Shown here: positions 35,131 to 44,903 of the stretch, piece by piece
How the letters are laid out: the number at the start of each line of letters is the position of its first letter
Numbering within the stretch: the first letter of the stretch is position 1
Assembly: GCF_017798165.1 (NCBI RefSeq)
Contig: NZ_CP059068.1
Span: forward strand, 3,720,001-3,784,000
From: Rhodoferax sp. AJA081-3
GTDB taxonomy: Bacteria > Pseudomonadota > Gammaproteobacteria > Burkholderiales > Burkholderiaceae_C
Direction of reading: 5' to 3'
DNA: 64,000 nucleotides
The notes under the pieces: generated by a model
The model's input: the letters and a program-made list of their open reading frames with translations, nothing else
What the model was told of the DNA's origin: nothing
The model's database searches: none
Translations under genes and position numbers: made by a program

Positions 35131-37602
35131 ATGCACGCCGATACCTCCCTGGACGCCCAACCGGTCGTCGCCCGACTCCAAGACTTTGACACCCACTCCG
35201 GCACGGCCTTGGAGCGTGCATTCTTCAACCACCGCCCCTGGGTCATGGGAATTTGCCTGCTGATCACGCTGCTGTTGGGCTGGCAGGCCTTGAGCCTGCG
35301 TCTGAACGCCAGTTTCGAAAAAACCATTCCCACCACACACCCCTATATCGCCAACTACCTGGCCAATAAAAGCAATCTGGCGGGGCAGGGCAATGCGATG
35401 CGCATCGTGGTGGAGACGACGGGTGCTTCCATCTTCGACAAGGACTACCTGGACACCTTGCAAAAGCTCAGCGACGAAATCTTTTTGTTGCCTGGCGTGG
35501 ACCGTCCCTTCATGAAGTCGCTGTGGACCAGCAACACACGCTGGGTAGCGGTGACCGAGGAAGGGCTGGACGGCAACACCGTGATGGGAGACAGTTATGA
35601 CGGCTCACCCGCCGCGCTGGCCGAGGTGCGTGCGAATGTGGAGCGCTCGGGCGAGATCGGGCAACTGGTGGCCGGTGACTTCAAGTCCAGCATCATTTTT
35701 GTGCCGCTGCTGGACAAGAACCCCAAGACGGGTGAGGCGCTGGACTATGGCGACCTGTCGCGCAAGATTGAAGTGTTGCGCAGCAAGTTTGAGAACGACT
35801 CGCTTCGCATCCACGTCATCGGCTTCGCCAAGGTGCTGGGCGATTTGATCGCGGGCCTGCAACAGGTCTTGCTGTTCTTCGGTCTGGCGCTGCTGATCTG
35901 CGCCGCCGTGCTCTATGGCTACACCCGCTGCGGGCGCAGCACAGCGCTGGTGGTGGCGTGTTCGTTGGTGGCGGTGGTGTGGCAGTTTGGCCTGCTGGCG
36001 CTGCTGCACTATGAGCTGGACCCGTATTCGGTGTTGGTGCCCTTTCTGGTCTTTGCCATCGGCATGAGCCATGGCGCGCAGAAGATGAACGGCATCATGC
36101 AGGACATTGGCCGTGGCACCCACAAGGTGGTTGCGGCTCGCTACACCTTTCGCCGCCTGATTGTGGCCGGTGCCACCGCGCTGCTGTGTGACGCGGTGGG
36201 TTTTGCGGTGCTGGCCATCATCCAGATTCAGGTGATCCAGGACCTGGCGGTGATTGCCAGTATTGGTGTCGCCGTGTTGATCTTTACCAACCTGGTGTTG
36301 CTGCCCATTCTGTTGTCATACGTGGGTGTGAGCGCGCGCGGTGCGCGGCGTAGCTTGCAACTGGAAGCGGCGGATGGCCGCGACGGCGCCACGGCGTACG
36401 ACGGCCCCGCCATTGACCAACATGCACCGCGCCGCAACCGCTTGTGGGCGTTGCTCGATCTGTTCACCCAGCGCGGCCCGGCCTTGACCACCATTGTGGT
36501 TTGCCTGCTGCTGGCCGGTGGCGGCTACGCGGTCAGCCTGCACCTGAAGATTGGCGACCTGGATCCCGGAGCGCCCGAGCTGCGGGCCGACTCGCGTTAC
36601 AACCGCGACAACGCCTACCTGGCCCAGCACTACGCCGCCAGCAGTGACATCCTGACGGTGATGGTCTCCACGCCCGAGGACCAGTGCACCCAGTACGACA
36701 CGCTGGCCCGGGTGGACCAACTGGCCTGGCAACTGGAGCAGTTGCCCGGTGTGGAATCCACCAACTCCATGGCCCAACTGTCCAAGCTGGCCATGGTGGG
36801 CTACAACGAGGGCAACCTGAAGTGGTTCGAGCTGTTCCCCAACGCCAGCGCGCTGGGCGGTGTGCAGACCCGCGCGCCGCGCGAACTGTTCAACCAGGCC
36901 TGCTCCTTCCTGTCGTTATATGTCTACCTAAAGGACCACAAGGCCGAAACGCTGACACGTGTCGTGGATGAGGTGGAGCACTTCATTGCGGCACAACCCG
37001 CAGGCGATGTGCGCTTTATGCTGGCCGCTGGTTCGTCCGGCATTGACGCCGCCACCAATATCGTCGTGCAGAAGGCCATGCACGAGATGCTGTTGTGGGT
37101 CTATGGCGCGGTGCTGCTGCTGTGCTGGATCACCTTCCGCTCCTGGCGTGCTGTGGTGTGTGCGGTGTTGCCGCTGGTGCTGACCTCCATCTTGTGTGAG
37201 GCCCTGATGGTGGGGCTGGGCATGGGTGTCAAAGTTGCAACCCTGCCGGTGATTGCGCTGGGTGTCGGTATTGGTGTGGACTACGCGCTGTATGTGTTGT
37301 CGGTGATGCTGGCGCGGCTGCGCGCTGGCGACAGTTTGTCGGCTGCATATCTGCATGCGCTGGAGTTCACCGGGCGTGTGGTCATGCTCACTGGCATCAC
37401 GCTGGCGCTGGCCGTTGCCACCTGGGCTTTTTCGCCTATCAAGTTCCAGGCCGATATGGGTATCTTGCTGGCATTTATGTTCGTCTGGAACATGGTGGGT
37501 GCACTGGTGTTGATGCCAGCGCTAGCGCACTTTTTGTTGCGGCCCGTTGCGGTGCCAGCGGTGCGGTCGGCACCCGCCACCGCCGCCACCGTGCTGGCAT
37601 AA
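35131..37602 (+). CDS. RND/MMPL-family transporter
   Basis: This inner-membrane protein of 823 residues has two homologous halves. Each half has one N-terminal span (WVMGICLLITLLLGWQAL; TTIVVCLLLAGGGYAVSL), a large periplasmic loop and five clustered spans (VLVPFLVFAIGMSHGAQKMN; LPVIALGVGIGVDYALYVLS). The GIGVDYALY motif holds the proton-relay Asp typical of RND transporters. It is shorter than the ~1040-residue HAE1 pumps and belongs to the MMPL/HpnN-like group that moves lipids and hydrophobic molecules. It follows the DUF1302-DUF1329-YCF48 genes with 51 bases between and is probably their energised partner. Confidence 0.88.
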   Translation: MHADTSLDAQPVVARLQDFDTHSGTALERAFFNHRPWVMGICLLITLLLGWQALSLRLNASFEKTIPTTHPYIANYLANKSNLAGQGNAMRIVVETTGASIFDKDYLDTLQKLSDEIFLLPGVDRPFMKSLWTSNTRWVAVTEEGLDGNTVMGDSYDGSPAALAEVRANVERSGEIGQLVAGDFKSSIIFVPLLDKNPKTGEALDYGDLSRKIEVLRSKFENDSLRIHVIGFAKVLGDLIAGLQQVLLFFGLALLICAAVLYGYTRCGRSTALVVACSLVAVVWQFGLLALLHYELDPYSVLVPFLVFAIGMSHGAQKMNGIMQDIGRGTHKVVAARYTFRRLIVAGATALLCDAVGFAVLAIIQIQVIQDLAVIASIGVAVLIFTNLVLLPILLSYVGVSARGARRSLQLEAADGRDGATAYDGPAIDQHAPRRNRLWALLDLFTQRGPALTTIVVCLLLAGGGYAVSLHLKIGDLDPGAPELRADSRYNRDNAYLAQHYAASSDILTVMVSTPEDQCTQYDTLARVDQLAWQLEQLPGVESTNSMAQLSKLAMVGYNEGNLKWFELFPNASALGGVQTRAPRELFNQACSFLSLYVYLKDHKAETLTRVVDEVEHFIAAQPAGDVRFMLAAGSSGIDAATNIVVQKAMHEMLLWVYGAVLLLCWITFRSWRAVVCAVLPLVLTSILCEALMVGLGMGVKVATLPVIALGVGIGVDYALYVLSVMLARLRAGDSLSAAYLHALEFTGRVVMLTGITLALAVATWAFSPIKFQADMGILLAFMFVWNMVGALVLMPALAHFLLRPVAVPAVRSAPATAATVLA

Positions 37603-37614
37603 GTGGTGTTGCAC

Positions 37615-38736
37615 ATGCTGGTCCGTCGCACGTTGAGCGTTGTTGCTAGCCTGGTGTTGTGGAGCACCTGTACCCCGGCGCTGGCGGCACCTGAGGCAGT
37701 GGTGATTGGCCAATCTCTGCCCCTTACCGGAGCGGGCTTTCCGGTGGCCAACCGCGTGTTGGCTGGTGCCAAGGCGCAGGTGGAGCGGGTCAATACATCC
37801 GGCGGTATTTCGGGGCGACCGCTGGAGCTGGTGACGCTGGACGACGGGGGCGACCCCCAGCGCCTGGCCACCAACCTGCGCACCCTGGTGCGCCAGCACG
37901 GTGCGGTGCTGATCGCTAACTGCCTGGGTGAACGCGCCTGCCAGGAGGCGGCCCAGGCCACGCGGGAGCTGCGTGTGCCCTTGGTGGGGCCAATGTCGGG
38001 TGCGTTGCAACTGCGTGGGGTTGACGTACAGCATGTCTTCAGCACCCGGCCGGACGACACGCGGGAGGCCGACGCCCTGGTGCGCCAGTTGTTGTCCATC
38101 GGCATCCACAAGGTGGCGGTGCTCAGCGACGACTCCGAACCCGCGCGCACCGACGCGCTGGTGGCCGCGCTGCAACGCGCGGGCCAGCAGGTCACCCGCA
38201 CCACGACCGACCTGCGAGGCCAGTCGCTGGCGGTGGCGTTGCAGGCATCGGCCCAGTCCGCCCCGCAGGCGCTGGTCATCAGCCTGGGGTATGCGGCGCT
38301 GGATGCGCTGGACCGCTTGCCACCCGCCGCACGGGCCGGTGTTCCGTTGACGATTGCAACCCTGTCGTCGGCCGGGTTGACGCAGTTGACACGCCTGTTC
38401 CGCGACCGGGTGATTGGTTACACCAGCGTGGTGCCACCGCTGGACGTGACCCGCCTGGCCCTGGTGCGCGCCTTGCAGCGCGATGCCGATGCTTTTATTG
38501 GCCCCGAGGCGGTGACCTTTGAAGGCCTGGAGGCCTACATCAACCTGCGCGTGTGCACCGAGGCGCTGCGGCGCGCCGGGCCGCGCGCCGACGGCCAACG
38601 CTTAAACGAGGCGTTGGAGAGTCTGGGCGCGTTAGACCTGGGCGGCTTTCGCCTGGTGTTTGGGCGCGACCGCCACCACGGCTCGGATTACGTGGAGATC
38701 GGCATGCGCGCACGCGACGGACGCACGTTGCGCTGA
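37615..38736 (+). CDS. periplasmic binding protein coupled to the RND gene
   Basis: This Peripla_BP_6-type protein has about 373 residues and a signal peptide ending TPALAAPEA. Motifs are VIGQSLPLTGAGFPVANRV, VTLDDGGDPQRLATNLR and the short YINLRVCTEALRRAG near the end. It starts 12 bases after the RND stop (ATG 37615; a GTG at 37603 is possible) and has no ABC partner nearby. Its sequence differs from the binding proteins at 29632 and 51071. A receptor role for the RND transporter, or signalling, is possible; this is inference from position. Confidence 0.8.
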   Translation: MLVRRTLSVVASLVLWSTCTPALAAPEAVVIGQSLPLTGAGFPVANRVLAGAKAQVERVNTSGGISGRPLELVTLDDGGDPQRLATNLRTLVRQHGAVLIANCLGERACQEAAQATRELRVPLVGPMSGALQLRGVDVQHVFSTRPDDTREADALVRQLLSIGIHKVAVLSDDSEPARTDALVAALQRAGQQVTRTTTDLRGQSLAVALQASAQSAPQALVISLGYAALDALDRLPPAARAGVPLTIATLSSAGLTQLTRLFRDRVIGYTSVVPPLDVTRLALVRALQRDADAFIGPEAVTFEGLEAYINLRVCTEALRRAGPRADGQRLNEALESLGALDLGGFRLVFGRDRHHGSDYVEIGMRARDGRTLR

Positions 38737-38792
38737 ACCTGAACAACCCCATTTTTCTTCCACAACCCCAACCACCACCCGGAGAACACCCC

Positions 38793-39758
38793 ATGAATGC
38801 TGCCATCAAACCCATGCTGGAAGTTGCCGATATCGACCCCGCCTTGGCCGGATTCCTGGCCCAGGCTGCGGCCATGGGCAACCCGCCCATCGAGTCCCTG
38901 CCGCCGCCCATAGCACGGCAAATCTACCGTGACATGGCCAACAACTTGGGGCTCCCGGCCCCCGCTGTTGGCACCGTGGAAGACACCACCTGCCCAGGGC
39001 CTGCGGGGGCGCTGCCCTTGCGTATCTACACGCCGCTAACGAATGGTGCAAACACGCCACTACCCGTGCTGCTGTTCCTGCACGGGGGCGGTTTTGTGAT
39101 TGGTGACCTGGAAACACACGACAAGGTCTGCCGCACCCTGTGCCACCACACCGGCATGCTGGTGGTGGCGGTGGACTACCGCCTGGCGCCCGAACATCCA
39201 TTCCCCGCCGCAACGGACGACGCCGAAGCGGCGCTGCGCTGGGTGCTGGCCCATGCAACAAGCCTGGGTGGTGATGCCAACCGCATCGCCGTGGTGGGCG
39301 ATAGCGCGGGCGCGCAACTGGCCCTGGTGGCTGCGCGGCGCGTGCAGGCCGCCAACGTGCGGGCGCTGGGAATGATCTACCCGGTGGCGCAACACCCCGA
39401 TGAACCCAGCGCGTCGTACCCGGAGAACGAAGGGAAATTCCTGACCATGGGCGTTATGCAATGGTTCATGGGCAGCTACCTCGGCGGACAGACCGAGGTG
39501 CTCCAGCACCCGGACTATGCGCTGCTGAAATCTGGCCGCTTTGAGACCTTGCCCGCCACCTGGGTCGCCACCATGGGCCACGACCCGCTGCGTGATGAGG
39601 GCCATGTGTTGGCCCAACGCATCGCCAACGCCGGTGTGGCGGTGGCCCACCAACACTACCCCAGCGCCATCCACGCCTGTATCCACTTCACGGCGGTGTC
39701 GCCGGTTGGGTTGACGGTGATGACGGATCTGGCGCAGTGGCTGCGCCAAAGCGTTTAA
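38793..39758 (+). CDS. HSL-type esterase/alpha-beta hydrolase
   Basis: This hydrolase of 321 residues is in the hormone-sensitive-lipase family. It shows the oxyanion motif LFLHGGGFVIGDLETHD, the nucleophile VVGDSAGAQLA, the acid in MGHDPLRDEG and the His in SAIHACIHF. The start at 38793 has GGAGAAC; upstream in-frame codons lie within the preceding gene. It cleaves short acyl or aryl esters, possibly freeing aromatic acids for the surrounding pathway. Its TAA stop takes its last two bases from the left end of the IS30 element; without the element the frame would end at TGA after the same residue. Confidence 0.88.
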   Translation: MNAAIKPMLEVADIDPALAGFLAQAAAMGNPPIESLPPPIARQIYRDMANNLGLPAPAVGTVEDTTCPGPAGALPLRIYTPLTNGANTPLPVLLFLHGGGFVIGDLETHDKVCRTLCHHTGMLVVAVDYRLAPEHPFPAATDDAEAALRWVLAHATSLGGDANRIAVVGDSAGAQLALVAARRVQAANVRALGMIYPVAQHPDEPSASYPENEGKFLTMGVMQWFMGSYLGGQTEVLQHPDYALLKSGRFETLPATWVATMGHDPLRDEGHVLAQRIANAGVAVAHQHYPSAIHACIHFTAVSPVGLTVMTDLAQWLRQSV

Positions 39759-40860
39759 AGCCGGCGGATTCAAGTACGAAGTGCAACGTTTTAGAAACGG
39801 GTTAGGCCAAGAGTGAATAGGATGCACTTTTGTGACCGGCCAGTCCCAAACGTTGCACCATGACCTATACACACTTGACCCAAGAAGAACGATACCAAAT
39901 TCACAACCTCACGCGCCAAGGCATTCATCTGTCGCAAATTGCAGCAGAGCTTGGACGTAGCAGCTCGACGATCAGCCGCGAGCTCAGGCGCAATGCCAGT
40001 GCCCGGGGCTACCAACCTGCACTGGCCCAAGACAAAGCGACTCAGAGACAGACACAGCGTCGCAATGCCCGCCAGTTCGATCCAGAGCAGTGGCAACTCG
40101 TGGAGTTGTATCTGCGCCTGAGCTTGTCTCCCCAGCAAGTCAGTGACCGCCTGGCTTTAGAGGATCGTTTGTCGATTAGCACCGAAGCCATCTACCAATA
40201 CGCCTATGCCAACAAAGCCCAGGGCGGTGATTTAGTCGGGTACTTGCGCTGTCAAAAACTTCGTAGAAAGCGCTATGCCAGTGGTCGAGAGCGCCGTGGG
40301 GTACTCAAGAACCGGGTCGGAATTGAACATCGCCCGCAGTGGTGGATAGCAAGAAGCGCATAGGCGACTGGGAGGGCGATACGGTGATCGGCGGGGGGCG
40401 CAAAGGCGTGTTGGTGACACTGGTGGAACGCAAGTCCCGCTATACCTTGGCGCATCCACTACGCTCCAAGCACAGTGCGGGGTGACGCAGGCCATTGTCG
40501 ATTTGCTGCGCCCCCACAGACATGCCTGCAAGACACTGACCTTTGACAACGGCAAGGAGTTCGCTGAGCACGAATTCATTGCAAGTTGTTTGAGGGCGAA
40601 GGTGTACTTTGCCAAGCCCTACTGCTCATGGCAGCGTGGGCTCAATGAGAACACCAACGGGCTGCTGCGACAGTTCTTTCCAAAGGGGTGCAGTTTGCTC
40701 AAGGTGACACAGGCTCAGGTCGATGAAGCTGTGTACTTACTCAATCATCGGCCTCGTAAGTGCCTGGGCTATCGCACACCGCATGAGGTCTTCTACAACC
40801 TACCCGTCAGACCTCTTACACTGCATTCCGTTGCGCTTTGTACTTGAATCCGCCGCCTTT
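39757..40860 (+). mobile_element. IS30-family insertion sequence
   Basis: The element of about 1.1 kb is bounded by imperfect terminal inverted repeats. The left end is AAAGCCGGCGGATTCAAGTA and the right end, read inward, is AAAGGCGGCGGATTCAAGTA. They differ at one position in 20, and the similarity continues to GCAACG. It carries one transposase frame, broken twice. No clear target duplication is visible (T on both sides only). It lies between the esterase gene and repeat copy E. Confidence 0.88.
39860..40847 (+). pseudogene. IS30-family transposase, two frameshifts
   Basis: The N-terminal helix-turn-helix part is intact (MTYTHLTQEERYQIHNLTRQ, LGRSSSTISRELRRN). The frame then breaks near 40338, continues in a second frame (RIGDWEGDTVIGGG, first catalytic Asp), and breaks again near 40475 in a G run. 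The third frame gives TLTFDNGKEF (second Asp) and RGLNENTNGLLRQFFP (Glu). Each break is explained by one missing base. All three DDE residues remain, so the decay is recent, or the breaks are sequencing errors. IS30 transposases are normally one frame of ~330-380 residues. Confidence 0.88.
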
Positions 40861-40865
40861 TGAGG

Positions 40866-40935
40866 CTATAGCCCCCGTGAAATATAGCGATATAGCTATC
40901 TAAATAGTAGCAAATAGCAGTATTCCACGAGGGCT
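40866..40935. repeat. AT-rich palindromic repeat, copy E (both ends present)
   Basis: This copy shows both ends: CTATAGCCCCCGTGAAATAT on the left and TATTCCACGAGGGCT on the right, which are inverted repeats of each other. Between them is an AT-rich centre with GATATAGCTATC and AGTAGCAAATAG. It is the best guide to the full element length, about 70 bases. It lies between the IS30 copy and the 3' end of icd. Confidence 0.8.
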
Positions 40936-40949
40936 GATCAAAGGGGCGA

Positions 40950-43187
40950 TTAAGCCTTGACCGACGCCAACACCTGGTTCAGCGTCGTGCTGGGGCGCAT
41001 GATGGCGTCCAGCTTGGCCACGTCGGGCAGGTAATAACCACCAATGTCGGCAGGCTTGCCCTGCACGGCTGCCAGCTCGGCCACGATGGCTTGTTCGTTG
41101 TCTGCCAGTTGTTGGGCCAGTGGCGCAAACTGCGCGGCCAGTGTTGCATCGTCGGTCTGCGCGGCCAGTTCCTGCGCCCAGTACAGGGCCAGGTAGAACT
41201 GGCTGCCACGGTTGTCCAGCTGGCCGGTCTTGGGCGAGGGGTTCTTGTTGTTGTCCAGCAGCTTGCCGGTGGCCGCGTCCAGCGTCTTGGCCAGTACCTT
41301 GGCCTTGGCATTGCCGGTTTTCAGGCCCAGGTCTTCCAGCGACACGGCCAGTGCCAAAAACTCGCCCAGCGAATCCCAGCGCAGGTGGTTTTCTTCCACC
41401 AGTTGTTGCACGTGTTTGGGGGCCGAACCGCCGGCACCGGTTTCGTACATGCCACCACCGGCCATCAAGGGCACGATGGACAACATCTTGGCGCTGGTGC
41501 CCAGTTCCATGATGGGGAACAAATCGGTCAGGTAGTCGCGCAGGATGTTGCCGGTGGCGCTGATGGTGTCTTCACCGCGGATCACGCGCTCCAGCGTGTA
41601 ACGCATGGCGCGCACCTGGCTCATGATCTGGATGTCCAGGCCGGTGGTGTTGTGCTCGTGCAGGTACATCTTGACCTTGGTGATCAGCTGCGCCTCGTGT
41701 GGGCGGTAGGCGTCTAGCCAGAACACCACCGGCATGCCGGAGTTGCGTGCGCGGTTGACGGCCAGCTTGACCCAGTCGCGGATGGCGGCGTCCTTGACCT
41801 GGCACATGCGCCAGATGTCGCCCTGCTCCACGTTCTGGCTCAGCAGCACTTCGCCGGTGGCCAGGTCGGTGATGTTGGCCACGCCGTCTTCCGAGATTTC
41901 AAAGGTTTTGTCGTGTGAACCGTATTCTTCGGCCTGCTGGGCCATCAAACCCACATTGGGCACGGTGCCCATGGTCTTGGGGTCGAAGTTGCCATGCCAT
42001 TTGCAGAAGTTGATCATCTCCTGGTAGATGCGGGCAAAGGTCGACTCGGGCATCACGGCCTTCACGTCCTTCAGGCGGCCGTTGGCGTCCCACATCTTGC
42101 CGCCGTTGCGGATCATGGCCGGCATGGATGCGTCGACGATGATGTCGTTGGGCGAGTGGAAGTTGGTGATGCCCTTGGCCGAGTCCACCATGGCCAGCTC
42201 GGGGCGGTTCTCGTGGCAGGCGTGCAGGTCGCGCTTGATCTCGTCCTGCTTGCTTTGCGGCAGAGTGGCGATCTTGGTGTACAGGTCGGCCATGCCGTTG
42301 TTGACGTTGACACCCAGTTCCTTGAACAGGGCGCCGTGTTTTTCAAACGCGTCCTTGTAGAAGATACGCACGCAGTGGCCAAACACGATGGGGTGGGACA
42401 CCTTCATCATGGTGGCCTTGACGTGCAACGAGAACATCACGCCGGTCTTGCGTGCGTCTTCGATTTCTTTCTCGTAAAACTCCAGCAGGGCTTTCTTGCT
42501 CATGAACATGCTGTCGATGACTTCGCGGTCCAGCAGCGACACCTTGGGCTTCAAGACGATGGTCTGGCCGCTCTTGGTGATCAGCTCCATCTTGACGTCA
42601 CGGGCGCGGTCCAGCGTCATGGACTTTTCGCCGTGGTAGAAGTCGCCAGCATGCATGTGCGACACGTGTGAGCGCGACGCCTGGCTCCACTCGGCCATGC
42701 TGTGTGGGTTCTTGCGGGCGTATTCCTTCACAGCCTTGGGCGCACGGCGGTCCGAGTTGCCTTCGCGCAGCACGGGGTTCACGGCCGAGCCTATGCAGCG
42801 GGCGTAACGGGCGCGGATGGATTTTTCTTCTTCGGTCTGCGGGGCTTCAGGGTAGTCGGGTATGGCGTAACCCTTGGACTGCAGTTCCTTGATACAGGCC
42901 TGCAACTGACCCACAGACGCGCTGATGTTGGGCAGCTTGATGATGTTGGCATCCGCCTGCAGTGTCTTCTTGCCCAGCTCGGCCAGGGTGTTGGGCTGGC
43001 GTTGGGCTTCGGTCAGGCTTTCGGGGAACTCACCCAGTACACGCGCCGCCACCGAGATGTCGGCCTCCGTAACGTTGATGCCTGCCGGTGCGGCAAAGGT
43101 GCGCACGATGGGCAGGAAGGACGCCGTGGCCAGGCGCGGAGCCTCGTCGGTCAGGGTGTAGATGATGGTGGGGGTTTGGGTAGTCAT
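40950..43187 (-). CDS. icd: monomeric NADP-dependent isocitrate dehydrogenase
   Basis: This enzyme of 745 residues is the monomeric (type II) form, which decarboxylates isocitrate to 2-oxoglutarate with NADP. It is recognised by its length and blocks such as [49 protein letters not shown] and [17 protein letters not shown]. The start at 43187 follows GGAGACAAGTG. It is transcribed alone and supplies the TCA cycle that receives the products of aromatic catabolism. The ~75 bases around 43200-43300 contain its promoter, but no clear -35/-10 pair was found. Confidence 0.95.
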   Translation of the reverse strand: MTTQTPTIIYTLTDEAPRLATASFLPIVRTFAAPAGINVTEADISVAARVLGEFPESLTEAQRQPNTLAELGKKTLQADANIIKLPNISASVGQLQACIKELQSKGYAIPDYPEAPQTEEEKSIRARYARCIGSAVNPVLREGNSDRRAPKAVKEYARKNPHSMAEWSQASRSHVSHMHAGDFYHGEKSMTLDRARDVKMELITKSGQTIVLKPKVSLLDREVIDSMFMSKKALLEFYEKEIEDARKTGVMFSLHVKATMMKVSHPIVFGHCVRIFYKDAFEKHGALFKELGVNVNNGMADLYTKIATLPQSKQDEIKRDLHACHENRPELAMVDSAKGITNFHSPNDIIVDASMPAMIRNGGKMWDANGRLKDVKAVMPESTFARIYQEMINFCKWHGNFDPKTMGTVPNVGLMAQQAEEYGSHDKTFEISEDGVANITDLATGEVLLSQNVEQGDIWRMCQVKDAAIRDWVKLAVNRARNSGMPVVFWLDAYRPHEAQLITKVKMYLHEHNTTGLDIQIMSQVRAMRYTLERVIRGEDTISATGNILRDYLTDLFPIMELGTSAKMLSIVPLMAGGGMYETGAGGSAPKHVQQLVEENHLRWDSLGEFLALAVSLEDLGLKTGNAKAKVLAKTLDAATGKLLDNNKNPSPKTGQLDNRGSQFYLALYWAQELAAQTDDATLAAQFAPLAQQLADNEQAIVAELAAVQGKPADIGGYYLPDVAKLDAIMRPSTTLNQVLASVKA

Positions 43188-43313
43188 CACTTGTCTCCAA
43201 AAATTGTTATGCAGTCTTGCTATCGTGTGTGATTGTGCTTTCAGCCGTCTGACCCGGCCGCACTTTTTTGGGCAAAAATTTCACATAACAAAAATTAAAA
43301 CCATCGGAGGAAA

Positions 43314-44891
43314 TTATTTTTTGTCGGCCGGCGCGGTTGGACCCAAAGCCGCCGCCAACCCACCCCAGTGCGCGCGGAAGATACCGGGGTCCATGGGCTT
43401 CACATTCGTGATGATGGGCTTGAAGCTCATGTGTGCCAGCACATCGCGCTCCAGGTCCACACCGGGGGCGATCTCGGTCAGCTCCAGGCCGTCGGCGGTC
43501 AGTTTGAACACGGCGCGTTCGGTGACAAACACCACCTCTTGCTGGCGCAGCGCGGCGTCATGGCCGTTGAAGGTGATTTGCTCCACCTGGTCGATGAACT
43601 TGCGTGACTTGCCTTCGGTCAAGATGCGCAGCTTGCCGTCGGCCACTTCCACATCGAGCCCGCCGGCGGTAAAGGCGCCGCAGAACACCAGCTTCTTGGT
43701 TGAGCGGGTGATGTTGATAAAACCGCCGCAACCCACGGGCCGCCCGTTGAACTTGCTGACGTTAACGTTGCCCTGGCTGTCGGTCTGCGCCAGGCCCAGA
43801 AAGCTGGCGTCTAACCCGCCGCCGTCGTAAAAATCAAACTGCGCACTTTGCTCGATGATGGACTCGGCGTTGTAGGCCAGGCCAAAGTCGCCCAATTGCG
43901 CCGGAATGCCGCCGCTGACGCCGCTCTCGATCGACAGGCTCAGAAGATCAGACACACCCTCTTCGGCCGCCACCGACGGGATGCCGGCCGGGATGCCGAT
44001 GCCGAGGTTGGTGATCGCGCCGGGCGTGACCTCCATCGCCGCGCGGCGCGCAATCACCTTGCGTTCATCCAGCGGCATGGGCGCCAGGCTGCCCGTCGGC
44101 ACCTTGATATCACCGCATAACGCGGGGTTGAACTGGGTGGCAATGGTTTGCATGTGGTTCTCGGGTTTGGCCACCACCACATAGTCGATCAGCAGGCCCG
44201 GCACCTTGACCGCCTTGGGGTGCAAGGTGCCGGCTTTCACGATGCGTTCCACCTGGCAGATGACGATGCCGCCCCAGCGCTTGGCCGCCTGCGCGATGGA
44301 CAACTGCTCCAGCAGCACACCTTCCTTGTCCAGCGTGATATTGCCTTTCTCGTCGGCCAGTGTGCCGCGGATGATGGCTACGTCAATCTTGGGTGGCGGG
44401 AAGAACAACCATTCCTCACCCCTGAACTCGACCAGCTCCACCAGGTCTTCGGTCGAGCGGCTGTTCATCTTGCCGCCCTCCAGGCGCGGGTCGACAAAGG
44501 TACCCAGGCCGACCTTGGTCAGCAGGCCGGGGGAGCGGTTGGCGATCTGGCGTGTCAGGTGTGACAGGCTGCCTTGCGGAAAGTTATAGGCCTCGACTTC
44601 GCCGTCGAACACCATCTTCATCATCTCCTTGCCGGTCTGGCCAAAGTGGCCGGCTACCACACGCTTGATCATTCCTTTGTGCGCAAAGTGTTTCATGCCC
44701 GCCTCGCCGGAATTGCCGACCGCGCCGCAGGCCCAGGTGGTGACATTGCGCGGGTGGCCGGCGGCCAGGAATTGCCGCTCCACACCTTGCAAAATTTCTT
44801 CGGGCAGGCTGGTCACGGCCAGGCCGCCCAGGAAGATGGTGGCGTCGTCGGGGATCAACGCGCCGGCTTGGTCTGCTGTAATAACTTTCAT
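43314..44891 (-). CDS. acyl-CoA:acetate/3-ketoacid CoA-transferase
   Basis: This class I CoA-transferase of 525 residues has both alpha and beta domains in one chain, as in YdiF and propionate CoA-transferases. Typical blocks are FLGGLAVTSLPEEILQGVE near the N terminus, VTPGAITNLGIGIPAGIP, and ESGVSGGIPAQ with the catalytic Glu. It moves CoA between carboxylic acids and could recover CoA from an aroyl-CoA to give the free acid and acetyl-CoA. It is the last of three genes read leftward from the central palindrome, 12 bases after the thiolase. Confidence 0.88.
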   Translation of the reverse strand: MKVITADQAGALIPDDATIFLGGLAVTSLPEEILQGVERQFLAAGHPRNVTTWACGAVGNSGEAGMKHFAHKGMIKRVVAGHFGQTGKEMMKMVFDGEVEAYNFPQGSLSHLTRQIANRSPGLLTKVGLGTFVDPRLEGGKMNSRSTEDLVELVEFRGEEWLFFPPPKIDVAIIRGTLADEKGNITLDKEGVLLEQLSIAQAAKRWGGIVICQVERIVKAGTLHPKAVKVPGLLIDYVVVAKPENHMQTIATQFNPALCGDIKVPTGSLAPMPLDERKVIARRAAMEVTPGAITNLGIGIPAGIPSVAAEEGVSDLLSLSIESGVSGGIPAQLGDFGLAYNAESIIEQSAQFDFYDGGGLDASFLGLAQTDSQGNVNVSKFNGRPVGCGGFINITRSTKKLVFCGAFTAGGLDVEVADGKLRILTEGKSRKFIDQVEQITFNGHDAALRQQEVVFVTERAVFKLTADGLELTEIAPGVDLERDVLAHMSFKPIITNVKPMDPGIFRAHWGGLAAALGPTAPADKK

Positions 44892-44903
44892 GGGGTGTCT
44901 CCG

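Noticed and set aside
39860..40847. Programmed frameshifting in the IS30 transposase
   Set aside because: IS30 transposases are single frames, two separate shifts are needed, and only the second lies in a G run; single-base loss is simpler.
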